Shown: piece after piece, positions 1 through 7,809 of the stretch
How positions within the stretch are numbered: position 1 is the stretch's first letter
How the letters are laid out: each line of letters starts with the position of its first letter
NCBI GenBank assembly: GCA_035646975.1
Contig: DASROJ010000312.1
Location: 1 to 14,037 of the forward strand
Direction of reading: 5' to 3'
Length of the DNA stretch: 14,037 nucleotides
Source of the DNA: DASROJ01 sp035646975
GTDB taxonomy: Bacteria; Acidobacteriota; Polarisedimenticolia; JACPZX01; DASXTC01
Position numbers and translations under genes: made by a program
Notes under the pieces: generated by a model
Database searches by the model: none
Seen by the model: the letters and a program-made list of their open reading frames with translations, nothing else
What the model was told of the DNA's origin: nothing

Positions 1-1719
1 GGGCGGCGGTGGCGGGTGGGAGACCGGCCTCCTGGCGAGCAGCCGGCTCGTCAGCGAATAGGTGACTTCGTTGTCGGCGTGGCGCAGCGCGTCGATGTCG
101 TCGAACCGGATGACGTTTTCTCCATCGCTGACGTCGGGGATGTAGGTGTAAAGCAGACGCGGCTCGAAGGTGTGCTTGTAGACGGTGGTGTCCAGGCTCT
201 TCGGGTCTCCGAAGAGCCGGAAAAAACGCGGCCCGACCATTGAAAGATTGAACGCCGCGAACTCGCGCGTGATGTTTTCGTCGCTCGTCAGCGAGTTCGG
301 GTCGGCGGGATCGATCTGGCTGCGGCTGTAGAAAGTCTCGCGGGCCGACACCGAAGGAGAGATGTCGAGCCATGGGGTCGGCGTGAAGGAGGCCGAGATG
401 GTCGGGAAGAGATCGAACCGCTGGTAGGTGCTCTCGAGCTGGGCCGCCTCGGTGTTGTTCGGGTCCACAGGCTGGTTCGGGTCCTGCAGCGTCTCGAACC
501 GCCTGTCCTTGTTGTAGAGCCCCGCGGAGGACTCGAACGAGAGATAGAACGGCGTGTGGCCGAACCGGATGCCGCGGCCGCGCAGCTCGACCTCGGGCAG
601 CCGCTCCAGCGTCAGGCTCTCCACCGATGAGATGAACTGCTCCTGGCGGTCGGCGCGCACGTTGAGCGAATAGTTGCTCCAGTTGCGCACCAGGTCGACG
701 TGCGACAGCACGGTGGGGCTCGTCGTCTGCGTGATGTCGCGCTCGAAATCGAGGTAGTAGTCCAGGTCGCTCACCTGGTTGAGGTCGGCGAGGAGCCTGA
801 ATCCATTGGCGAACCGCTGTGTCTGTCTGAAGTTGAATCGATAACGCGTGCGCGAGAGGGTGTCTTCCGGGTTGTTCGGGTCCTGCACGGAATCCTTGAG
901 ATAGTAGCCGGTGAACATGCCGTCGCCGCGCGCCGCCGGCACGAAGCGGTATTCGAACCCGAGACCGGTGCCGGTGCGCCCGTAGAGATCGTAGTAGAGG
1001 GTCGCGTCCTGGCTGCGACCCAGCACCAGGTAGAGCGCGTTGCCGATGAACGAGCCGCGCTGCTTGGAGTAGCCGACGTTGGGCAGCAGCAGCCCGGAGG
1101 CTCGATCCTTCTTCATGGGCCACACCAGGTACGGCAGATAGATGACCGGCGCCTTTTCCACCTTGAAGGCGACGTTCTTCATGTGGGCATAGTGGTCCAG
1201 ATGCAGCAGGGCGCTGGTGACGTGGAAGGCCCAGTAGGGAGTCGGCTGCGTGCAGGTCGTCACCGTCCCGTTGGTGATGACCACCTTGTCTTCGGCGATC
1301 CTCTCGAGCTTCTCGGCCTGGAAGATGACATCCGGGTCCATGTAGCCGTGAGCGTTCCAGACCGTGGCCAGCCTGGTCTCGGAATCCATCTCGAGTCGGT
1401 CGCCGCTGATCTGGCTCTTGCCGAGCATCAGCACGACATTGCCCTCGGCCTGGACCTGGTGCGTCTTGTCATTGAAATGCACCGTGTCGGCCAGCAGCCT
1501 GAGGTCGCCATAGCGCAGGTCGACGTCGCCGGTCAGCAGCAGCTCGCCCTCGGAGACCTGCTCGAACTTGTTCGCGGAAATCACCGGCTGCTCGGTGGCC
1601 GCCAGCTTGGCCGGGGACTTGGTGGCGGGGCCCGTCGTGCCGGCGGCCCGCGCCCAACCCGACGCCGTCAGCGCGGCGCACGCGAGCGCCAGGACGAGGT
1701 GAGGCAGTCTGCTTGTCAT
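1..1719 (-). CDS. lptD: LPS-assembly outer-membrane protein LptD (C-terminus cut by window edge)
   Basis: The minus-strand frame is open for 573 codons from ATG 1719 to the window edge, so the C-terminal part of the barrel is missing. LptD is the outer-membrane beta-barrel that inserts LPS into the outer leaflet, receiving it across the periplasm from LptA. Residues 1-26 look like a Sec signal peptide (hydrophobic LVLALACAALTASG, then AxA). Residues about 45-140 resemble the LptA/OstA periplasmic fold. TTCTQPTPYW (154-163) and the block at 191-218 (P-x-I-Y-L-P-Y-L, then D-R-A-S-G-L-L-L-P-N-x-G-Y-S) are typical of LptD. The rest is rich in aromatic and alternating residues, as expected for barrel strands. 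The start ATG overlaps the TGA of the upstream Memo gene (ATGA), so the two are probably translationally coupled. The opposite-strand reading frames here are Arg/His-rich shadows. Confidence 0.93.
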   Translation of the reverse strand, partial: MTSRLPHLVLALACAALTASGWARAAGTTGPATKSPAKLAATEQPVISANKFEQVSEGELLLTGDVDLRYGDLRLLADTVHFNDKTHQVQAEGNVVLMLGKSQISGDRLEMDSETRLATVWNAHGYMDPDVIFQAEKLERIAEDKVVITNGTVTTCTQPTPYWAFHVTSALLHLDHYAHMKNVAFKVEKAPVIYLPYLVWPMKKDRASGLLLPNVGYSKQRGSFIGNALYLVLGRSQDATLYYDLYGRTGTGLGFEYRFVPAARGDGMFTGYYLKDSVQDPNNPEDTLSRTRYRFNFRQTQRFANGFRLLADLNQVSDLDYYLDFERDITQTTSPTVLSHVDLVRNWSNYSLNVRADRQEQFISSVESLTLERLPEVELRGRGIRFGHTPFYLSFESSAGLYNKDRRFETLQDPNQPVDPNNTEAAQLESTYQRFDLFPTISASFTPTPWLDISPSVSARETFYSRSQIDPADPNSLTSDENITREFAAFNLSMVGPRFFRLFGDPKSLDTTVYKHTFEPRLLYTYIPDVSDGENVIRFDDIDALRHADNEVTYSLTSRLLARRPVSHPPPPP

Positions 1720-2582
1720 GCCTGACATGGGATGGCGAGGCCCGCGTAACCCACGACCTTCTCGTAGTCGCCGCTTGAATCGCCGGAATTTGCGTAAGCC
1801 ACCAGACGCGCATGCCGCGCCCCCGCATCGTGGGCCGCGGTGAGCCCGGCCACCGCCGGCGCGATACCGCACATCGAGATATCCATCGTCTCGACTACCT
1901 GGTGCAATCCCTCCGGGTCCAGTGCCGCGATCCGCTCAACCGCCATCATGTCCTTCCGCCGCGCCTCGCCGGCCGGGATGTAGTGGCTCATGTCGCTGGA
2001 AATCACCAGACCGGTCGGTCGGTCCGAATCCCGGATCGCGCGGCTCAGATCGTGCCCCAGCCGGATCAGGGCCGGCAGGCCGAGCCCGCCCACGCACAGC
2101 GGCACGAACGTGAACTCCTCCATCCGGACCTGGAGAAACGGCAGCTGGACTTCGAGGGAATGCTCGTCGCGATGAGCGCGGTCGTCCAGCTCGACGAGCG
2201 AGGAGGTCTGGAGAATCCGGTCGGCCAGCTCTTCGTCGACGACCGCGTCGCCCAGCGGAGTGCGCCATACGCCCCGGTTCATCATCGCGACGGGACGACC
2301 GAGCCCCGTGTGATTGGGACAGAGGATCACCAGCAAGCGCGGCAGCGTGGTGGCGGCGTAGACCGCCCCGGCCACTCCGCCCGAGTAGTCGTAGCCGGCG
2401 TGCGGCACGACCACCGCGACAACCCGCTCCGGATCGGCGGCGCCCGACGTCGCTGGCGTCGTTGGTGGATCCGGCTTCCACGCGAGGCACCGCTGCACCT
2501 GATCGCGCAGGGCCGAGGCTTCGCCCGGATAAAAACGACCCGCCACCGCAGGCTCCCGAAAGCCTGCCGGCTCCTTCTTCAT
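1716..2582 (-). CDS. amrB: Memo-family protein (AmmeMemoRadiSam system protein B)
   Basis: The Memo family has a fold related to nonheme-iron aromatic-ring dioxygenases. Its bacterial biochemical role is unsettled, and it often occurs with AMMECR1-like and radical-SAM partners, neither of which is visible here. I chose the ATG at 2582 (M-K-K-E-P), giving 288 residues, because the family signature REPAVAGRFYPG then lies at residues 10-21 as usual. An in-frame ATG at 2621 would add 13 residues with no family similarity; neither start has a strong Shine-Dalgarno. Visible conserved residues are PHAGYDYSG (His61), CPNHTGLG (His91), DEHSLEVQLPFL (Glu140, His141), SSDMSHY (Asp197, His200) and MCGIAP (Cys238). 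These cover the His/Cys positions of the putative metal pocket in human MEMO1. The stop overlaps the lptD start. The symporter gene ends 91 nt upstream on the same strand, so the three may be co-transcribed. Confidence 0.88.
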   Translation of the reverse strand: MKKEPAGFREPAVAGRFYPGEASALRDQVQRCLAWKPDPPTTPATSGAADPERVVAVVVPHAGYDYSGGVAGAVYAATTLPRLLVILCPNHTGLGRPVAMMNRGVWRTPLGDAVVDEELADRILQTSSLVELDDRAHRDEHSLEVQLPFLQVRMEEFTFVPLCVGGLGLPALIRLGHDLSRAIRDSDRPTGLVISSDMSHYIPAGEARRKDMMAVERIAALDPEGLHQVVETMDISMCGIAPAVAGLTAAHDAGARHARLVAYANSGDSSGDYEKVVGYAGLAIPCQA

Positions 2583-2673
2583 GACAAACGGCCCCGGCTT
2601 TGAGACACCCGAACATCCCATGTCGTCGAGTCATCCTAGACAACCCAGAGCGGCGTTGGCAACAAGACGTTGG

Positions 2674-3957
2674 TCAGGCTTTCAGCTCGTGGCCCTCGCA
2701 GCGGGCGACGTACGCGGCCGCCACGACGTCGCCGCTCACGTTGAGGACCGTTCGGCACATGTCGAGCAACCGATCCACTCCGAGGATGATGCCGATCCCC
2801 TCCCAGGGCACGCCGATCGACACCAGCAGCGCGCCGACCATTGGCAGCGAGCCGCCCGGCACCCCGGCCGTGCCGATGCCGGCGAGGATCGACATCAAGA
2901 CGACCGTGACCTGAGACCAGAGATTCAAGTGAACGCCGAAGAACTGCGCCAGGAACAGAACGGTGATTCCTTCATACAGCGCCGTTCCGTTCTGATTGGC
3001 GGTGGAGCCGACCGTCAGGACGAACGCGCCGATCTGGCGGGGGATGCCCAGCTCGCTCTCGGCCACGCGCATCGACACCGGCAGTGTGGCGTTGCTCGAC
3101 GAGGTGGAAAAGGCGGTCAGCAGCACTTCCCGGATCCGGGAGAAGAACTTCGCCGGCGAATAGCCGACGATGTACTTGAGCACCAGCGAGTAGACGATGA
3201 ACTGATGGATGGCGAGCCCGACGATGACGGTGGCCACGTACCAGCCGAGCTTCGAGAGGATCTCCAGCCCGAAGCGGGCGGTGAGGCTGAAAAGCAGCGC
3301 GGCCACGCCATAAGGAGCCAGCCTCATCGCCATGGCGATGACCTTCATGACGACTTCGTACACCCCGCGCAGCAGCGCCATGATCGGCTCGACCGTCTCG
3401 CGCTCGCACAGGGTCAGGGCGATCCCGATGAAGAGCGAGAACACCATCACCGCCAGCATCTCCCCCTTGAACGCATCCACCATCGCTTTGAGCGGATTCT
3501 CGGGGATCAGGTCCAGCAGGATCTGCATGCCGGCCCGTTGAGGAGGCTGCTGCACGTCGGCCGCCGACTTGCCCAGCATCTGGAGCATGGTCGTCTTGTC
3601 GGCTTCCGCGAATCCGTCGCCGGGGCGCACGAGGTTCACCATCGCGATGCCCACCACCACCGAGATCGCGCTCAAGGTGATGGTGAACGCCAGGGTCCTC
3701 GCGCCGATGCGTCCGAGCCGGCGCACATCGCCCAGCTCCGCCACTCCCAGCACCAGTGCGGAGAAAATCAGCGGGATCACGACCATGAAAATCAGTCGAA
3801 GGAAGATCTGGCCGGCGGGATAGGTGACGTTGCGGACGAAGCTCTGTACCTGCTCGGTGGGGCCCCAGTACCAGTTCGCGCCCAGTCCGGCGAGCGCACC
3901 GACGAACATGCCGATCAGGATTTTTCGATGAAGAGGGATGCTCCGGGGCTCCGACAT
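2674..3957 (-). CDS. Dicarboxylate/amino acid:cation symporter (DAACS family)
   Basis: A 427-residue inner-membrane protein of normal length for the GltP/DctA family, which imports glutamate, aspartate or C4-dicarboxylates with Na+ or H+. Hydrophobic helices run throughout. HP1 carries the serine-rich tip STSSSNATLP (284-293). TM7 carries NQNGT (321-325), where the common form is NMDGT. HP2 carries GVPGGS (365-370). TM8 has the ligand cluster D399, R402, T403, N406 and D410 within VDRLLDMCRTVLNVSGD; in this family the Asp/Arg pair points to an acidic substrate. The start ATG at 3957 has no clear Shine-Dalgarno. A TATCAT -10-like hexamer lies at 3971-3966 and would start transcription about 2 nt before the ATG, although no good -35 accompanies it. 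The gene is divergent from the FG-GAP gene across 93 nt. The exact substrate is not determinable here. Confidence 0.93.
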   Translation of the reverse strand: MSEPRSIPLHRKILIGMFVGALAGLGANWYWGPTEQVQSFVRNVTYPAGQIFLRLIFMVVIPLIFSALVLGVAELGDVRRLGRIGARTLAFTITLSAISVVVGIAMVNLVRPGDGFAEADKTTMLQMLGKSAADVQQPPQRAGMQILLDLIPENPLKAMVDAFKGEMLAVMVFSLFIGIALTLCERETVEPIMALLRGVYEVVMKVIAMAMRLAPYGVAALLFSLTARFGLEILSKLGWYVATVIVGLAIHQFIVYSLVLKYIVGYSPAKFFSRIREVLLTAFSTSSSNATLPVSMRVAESELGIPRQIGAFVLTVGSTANQNGTALYEGITVLFLAQFFGVHLNLWSQVTVVLMSILAGIGTAGVPGGSLPMVGALLVSIGVPWEGIGIILGVDRLLDMCRTVLNVSGDVVAAAYVARCEGHELKA

Positions 3958-4015
3958 GGGACGGCATGATACAACCTTGCGCGTCCTCCCGCGGCTTCCG
4001 GTGGTGGCGCGCAGG

Positions 4016-4044
4016 CAGACAGAATCATCCGATGCCTCTATAAT
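4016..4044 (+). promoter_or_regulatory. Sigma-70-type promoter giving a leaderless transcript
   Basis: CAGACA (4016-4021, 4/6 match to TTGACA), a 17-nt spacer, and a perfect TATAAT (4039-4044). With standard spacing the transcript starts at 4051, which is the A of the ATG. No Shine-Dalgarno lies upstream of that ATG. The element is a small A/T-rich island in GC-rich DNA, in the 93-nt divergent gap. Confidence 0.6.
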
Positions 4045-4050
4045 CGAACG

Positions 4051-5748
4051 ATGTCACCAGTTTCGGGCTGGCTGCTGACGGCGACGCTGGCCGCCGCCGC
4101 GGGCGGGGCGCCGCTCTTCAACGAGGTCACCAGGCCCGCCGGGCTCGGCGGCGTCATGCTGGTCACCGGCAGCTCGTCGAAGGACTACATCGTCGAGACG
4201 ATCGGCACCGGGGCGGCCGCCTTCGACTTCGACCTGGACGGCTGGCAGGACATCTACCTGCCCAACGGCTCGAGGCTCGAGGGATTTCCCAAAGGGCAGG
4301 AGCCCCGGCCGCACCTCTTTCGCAACAAGGGGGACGGCACCTTCGAGGATGTCACCGCCAGGTCGGGCCTCGGCGAGCCGTTCTGGGGCTCGGGGGTGGC
4401 CGTGGGCGATTACGACAACGACGGCTGGCCCGATCTCTACGCCACGGCCTATGGCGGCAACCGGCTCTTTCACAACCGCGGCGACGGCACGTTCGAAGAG
4501 GTGGCGCACCAGGCGGGAGTGGACGACCCGCGCTGGGGCGCGTCGAGCACCTTCGCCGATTTCGACGGCGACGGCAGGCTCGACCTGTACGTGGCCACCT
4601 ATGTCGCGTTCGACACCGCGACGGTGCCACGCCGGGGCGACCTGGAGCATCCCTGTTACTACCGCGGCGCCCTGGTGATGTGCGGGCCCACCGGGCTGAA
4701 GGCCGACCCGGACATCCTGTATCACAACAACGGGGACGGCACCTTCACCGACGCGACGATCGCCTCGGGCATCCGCACCGACCTGCTGATGTTCGGCCTC
4801 GGCGTCGTCGCGTTCGATTACGACGAGGACGGCCACATCGACATCTACGTCGCCAACGACGCCACGCCCAACCAGCTGTACCACAATCGCGGCGACGGGA
4901 CGTTCGATGAAGTGGCCGCGGTCAGCGGCGTGGCGTACGGCGTGGACGGGGCCGAGGAAGGGTCGATGGGCACCAGCGCGGGAGACTTCGACGGCGACGG
5001 TCATCTGGATCTGCTGGTGACCAACTTCTCGCACCAGTTCTACCAGCTGCTGCGCTATGCGGGGGGCGGCTACTTCGAGGACGTGACGTTTGCCACCGGG
5101 CTGGCCGAGAAAACCTATCTCACGCTCGGCTGGGCCACCGACTTCTTCGACTACGACAACGACGGCTGGCTCGACATCTTCTTTTCCAATGGCCACGTCT
5201 ATCCCAGCGTGGACGATTTCCAGATCGGCACCAAGTACCTGCAGCCCTGCCAGCTCTTCCGCAACGTGACCGCGGGCTCCGGCGGCGGCAGAGTCTTCCA
5301 GGATGTCAGCGGCAACGCCGGGCCGGGTCTGACGACGCCACGCGCCCACCGCGCGGGCGGCGTTTTCGATTTCGACAGGGATGGCCGGCTCGACCTGCTG
5401 TTGACGGTGATGGATGGCGCGCCCCTGCTGCTGCACAATGAGTCTCCGTCATCGGGCCATTGGGTCGAGCTGCGTCTGGCGGGCAAAGCGTCGAACCGAT
5501 CGGCGATCGGCGCCCGCATCAGTCTGAAGGCAGGCGGCCGAAGCCTCATCCGGTACGCCGCGGGGGGCGGATCGTTTCTCTGGTCTTCCGACACGAAGCT
5601 CCATGCCGGCCTGGGAGCCGCAAAGACGATCGACGGGCTGCAGGTCCTCTGGCCCTCCGGCGCGCGGCAGGAGTTCAGGAACCTCGCCGTGGACAGGGAG
5701 TACCAGCTGGTGGAAGGAGAGCCGATCCAGCCGGCGGGAAAACCATGA
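4051..5748 (+). CDS. CRTAC1-like FG-GAP/VCBS-repeat protein with C-terminal ASPIC/UnbV domain
   Basis: A 565-residue exported protein of the CRTAC1/UnbV type, probably an extracytoplasmic Ca2+-binding beta-propeller; no enzymatic activity is established for the family. Seven DxDxDG calcium loops begin at residues 59, 120, 170, 256, 312, 367 and 440. Most are followed by G-x-x-D-[IL]-[YF]-[VLA] and several by a N-x-G-D-G-T-F strand. C202 and C211 (P-C-Y-Y-R-G then V-M-C-G-P) probably form a disulfide. Residues 470-552 form the ASPIC/UnbV domain (W-V-E-L-R-L, then I-G-A-R-I, then L-W-P-S-G). Residues 1-20 are hydrophobic and signal-like but lack a basic N-region. The ATG at 4051 is the only canonical start between the upstream in-frame stop (3967-3969) and M36, so it is probably correct. 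The gene overlaps the TPR gene by 4 nt (ATGA). The function is not known. Confidence 0.9.
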   Translation: MSPVSGWLLTATLAAAAGGAPLFNEVTRPAGLGGVMLVTGSSSKDYIVETIGTGAAAFDFDLDGWQDIYLPNGSRLEGFPKGQEPRPHLFRNKGDGTFEDVTARSGLGEPFWGSGVAVGDYDNDGWPDLYATAYGGNRLFHNRGDGTFEEVAHQAGVDDPRWGASSTFADFDGDGRLDLYVATYVAFDTATVPRRGDLEHPCYYRGALVMCGPTGLKADPDILYHNNGDGTFTDATIASGIRTDLLMFGLGVVAFDYDEDGHIDIYVANDATPNQLYHNRGDGTFDEVAAVSGVAYGVDGAEEGSMGTSAGDFDGDGHLDLLVTNFSHQFYQLLRYAGGGYFEDVTFATGLAEKTYLTLGWATDFFDYDNDGWLDIFFSNGHVYPSVDDFQIGTKYLQPCQLFRNVTAGSGGGRVFQDVSGNAGPGLTTPRAHRAGGVFDFDRDGRLDLLLTVMDGAPLLLHNESPSSGHWVELRLAGKASNRSAIGARISLKAGGRSLIRYAAGGGSFLWSSDTKLHAGLGAAKTIDGLQVLWPSGARQEFRNLAVDREYQLVEGEPIQPAGKP

Positions 5749-6851
5749 AGACGGGACGATTTGTCGGCGCGGCGCTGGTTCTCTGCGCGGCGGTCCTCCC
5801 GGTCCACGCTTCCCCTATGGCCACGGCGGCACCGACTCCGGCCACCGCTTCCAGTCCCGCCACTGCTTCCAATCCCTCGGCGGCCGATGCCCTCTATGAC
5901 CAGGCCGACCGGATGTTCGCCGCCGGCCAGATGGATCAGGCCGTCGCGCTCTACCACAAAGCCCTCGATGCCGATCCCGCGCACTGGAAGAGCCTGTGCC
6001 GTCTGGGGCAGATCCAGGCCGCGGCCCGAAGCTACCCGGAGGCCGAGCAGTCCCTCAAAGCGGCGGTGGCGATCAACCCGGACAACGGTGTCTGCCAGTC
6101 GCGTCTCGCCCAGGTTCTGCTGATCGGCAACAAGCTCTCGGAGGCGGAGGCCGCGCTGGAAAAAGCGGCCCAGCTGATGCCGGGAGATGAAGGCGTCCTG
6201 TTCAACCTGGCTCGTCTGTACGAAAACACCGACCGACCGGGCCCGGCCGCCGACACGTACAGCAGGTTTCTCGAAACCGCGCCGGCCAGCGAACGCGCCA
6301 CCGCGACACGGCTGAAGGTGGCGCGGCTCTATTCCGAGATACTCCAGCCCGCCAGGGCGGTCGAGCCGTACCGGCGGTTCCTGGAGGCTCAGCCGGGCCA
6401 GCTCTCGGTGCGCGCGGAGCTTGCCACCGCCCTGATGGGCGCCTCACGCTACGCCGAGGCGCTCGAGGAGTACGACAAGGTGATCTCGGCCGGGTCCGCC
6501 GACGCGACGACGCTGTCCAACGCGGGGGCCATCTGCATGCTGCTGCAGAACACTCCGCGCGCGATCGAGCTGCTGGGAAAGGCCGTGGCCGCCGACCCGA
6601 AACCGGTTCCACCCCGACTCAGCCTGGCGATGGTGCTGTCGCAGTCGGGCCAGGACGCGCGCGCCGTCGAGCTGCTTCGCGGCGTGACGGCCGACGATCC
6701 GGAGAACAACCGGGCCTGGTTCCTGATGGGGCAGTCGCTCATGAAGCTGGGGCGCGTCGATGAAGCGCGCTCCGCGTTCGAGCGTCATCGGAGCATCCAC
6801 GATCGGATCATGAAGGAGCGGGTGTCGGGCCGGACCGAAGGCCATCCCTGA
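5745..6851 (+). CDS. Exported TPR-repeat protein
   Basis: A 368-residue protein starting at ATG 5745, inside the stop of the FG-GAP gene (ATGA overlap, likely coupled translation). A longer in-frame extension to 5460 runs through the upstream gene in another frame and is rejected. Residues 1-22 are a clear Sec signal peptide (MKTGRF, hydrophobic core, V-H-A). A Pro/Ala/Thr/Ser-rich linker follows to about residue 45, with a near-repeat of PATASSPATASNP. From about 46 to 355 there are roughly nine 34-residue TPR units with the W/L-G-Y-A-P pattern, e.g. YDQADRMFAAGQMDQAVALY and LGQIQAAARSYPEAEQSLKA. TPRs are protein-binding scaffolds. Pairing with the FG-GAP protein suggests the two act together in the periplasm or at the surface; that is inferred from coupling only. 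No enzymatic domain is visible. Confidence 0.88.
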   Translation: MKTGRFVGAALVLCAAVLPVHASPMATAAPTPATASSPATASNPSAADALYDQADRMFAAGQMDQAVALYHKALDADPAHWKSLCRLGQIQAAARSYPEAEQSLKAAVAINPDNGVCQSRLAQVLLIGNKLSEAEAALEKAAQLMPGDEGVLFNLARLYENTDRPGPAADTYSRFLETAPASERATATRLKVARLYSEILQPARAVEPYRRFLEAQPGQLSVRAELATALMGASRYAEALEEYDKVISAGSADATTLSNAGAICMLLQNTPRAIELLGKAVAADPKPVPPRLSLAMVLSQSGQDARAVELLRGVTADDPENNRAWFLMGQSLMKLGRVDEARSAFERHRSIHDRIMKERVSGRTEGHP

Positions 6852-6893
6852 ACGTGTGATACCCTCCCGGCCATTCGGAGGCAAGACCGCGCG

Positions 6894-7787
6894 ATGCGCA
6901 CCCGGCGCGCCACCCGACCCATTCAACCCAGTCGAACGAAGGTCGTCCTCGCCCAGATCGCTCCGGCGCTGGGAGATCTCGACCGCAATCTCGCGCTGCA
7001 CCTGGAGGAAATCCGGCGCGCGGTCCGGGCCGGCGCGGATCTGATCGTCTTTCCGGAGCTGAGTCTCACCGGGTACCTCCTGCAGGACCTGGTGTCCGAG
7101 TGCGGCCAGCAGATCGGAACCAGCCCGTACCTCCAGCAGCTGGCTCGCGCGAGCCGGCAGATCGCCATCGTCGCGGGATTCGTCGAGCAGTCACCGGGAA
7201 TCCTCCATCACAATTCGGCAGGCTGCTTCCTGGGTGGCAGGCTCGTCCATGTGCATCGCAAGGTCTACCTGCCCACCTATGCCATGTTCGACGAAGGGCG
7301 CTACTTCGCCGCGGGAGAGGTCTTTCGCACCTTTCAGGCCCCCTGGGGACGAACGGGAATCCTGATCTGCGAGGATTTCTGGCACCTGTCGTCTTCGTAC
7401 CTGCTGGCCCAGGAAGGCATGGAGGTCCTGATCGTCGTGTCGAACAGCCCGAGCCAGGGTCTCGACGCGTCGGACCCGCCGGTCAAACAGGGCTCGTGGA
7501 TGCAGCTCGCCGGCGTCGTGGCGCAGTTCTTCACCTGCTTCGTGATCTATGTCAATCGGGCCGGCTACGAGGAAGGGTGGAGCTTCGGGGGCGGATCCTG
7601 TGCGGTGGATCCTTCCGGTCGCACGCTGGTGCAGGCTGCCTTCTTCGAGTCCGATCGGGTGAACGCCGCGCTGGAGCCGCCCTTGCTGCGCAAGGCGCGC
7701 ACCGCCTACCCGGTCCTGCGCGACGAAAAGCTCGACCTCGTGCGGCGCGAGCTGGAGCGGATCGCGGCTGCGCGCTACGACGGCTGA
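6894..7787 (+). CDS. Nitrilase-superfamily amidohydrolase, probable glutaminase subunit of NAD+ synthetase
   Basis: A 297-residue carbon-nitrogen hydrolase with the Glu-Lys-Cys catalytic triad: E55 in FPELSLTGY, K123 in HRKVYLP and C159 in ILICEDFWH. The wording of these motifs, especially ICEDFWH and HRKVYLPTY, is close to the glutaminase half of fused glutamine-dependent NAD+ synthetases. The next gene, 22 nt downstream, is a stand-alone NAD+ synthetase. The natural reading is that this protein hydrolyses glutamine and supplies ammonia to NadE in the cytoplasm. No signal peptide is present. A GGAGG sequence lies upstream at 6877-6881 with a long (12-nt) spacing to the ATG. The gene begins 42 nt after the TPR gene. 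Another amidase or nitrilase substrate remains possible, because the family is broad and assignment rests on context plus motif style. Confidence 0.85.
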   Translation: MRTRRATRPIQPSRTKVVLAQIAPALGDLDRNLALHLEEIRRAVRAGADLIVFPELSLTGYLLQDLVSECGQQIGTSPYLQQLARASRQIAIVAGFVEQSPGILHHNSAGCFLGGRLVHVHRKVYLPTYAMFDEGRYFAAGEVFRTFQAPWGRTGILICEDFWHLSSSYLLAQEGMEVLIVVSNSPSQGLDASDPPVKQGSWMQLAGVVAQFFTCFVIYVNRAGYEEGWSFGGGSCAVDPSGRTLVQAAFFESDRVNAALEPPLLRKARTAYPVLRDEKLDLVRRELERIAAARYDG

Positions 7788-7809
7788 CGGATAACAAAAG
7801 GAAGAACAC

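Noticed and set aside
700..1725. 341-codon plus-strand ORF over lptD
   Set aside because: It has no domain, while the minus strand shows LptD motifs and a signal peptide.
2581..3969. 462-codon plus-strand ORF antisense to the symporter
   Set aside because: Its composition is His/Arg/Asp/Gln-rich and matches nothing. The minus strand encodes a clear DAACS transporter.
4054..5436. 460-codon minus-strand ORF antisense to the FG-GAP gene
   Set aside because: It is Val/Ala/Glu-rich with periodicity mirroring the repeated DxDxDG codons on the other strand; a shadow.
5460..5744. Extending the TPR gene upstream to 5460
   Set aside because: It would overlap 285 nt of the FG-GAP gene in another frame and bury the clear signal peptide that begins at 5745.
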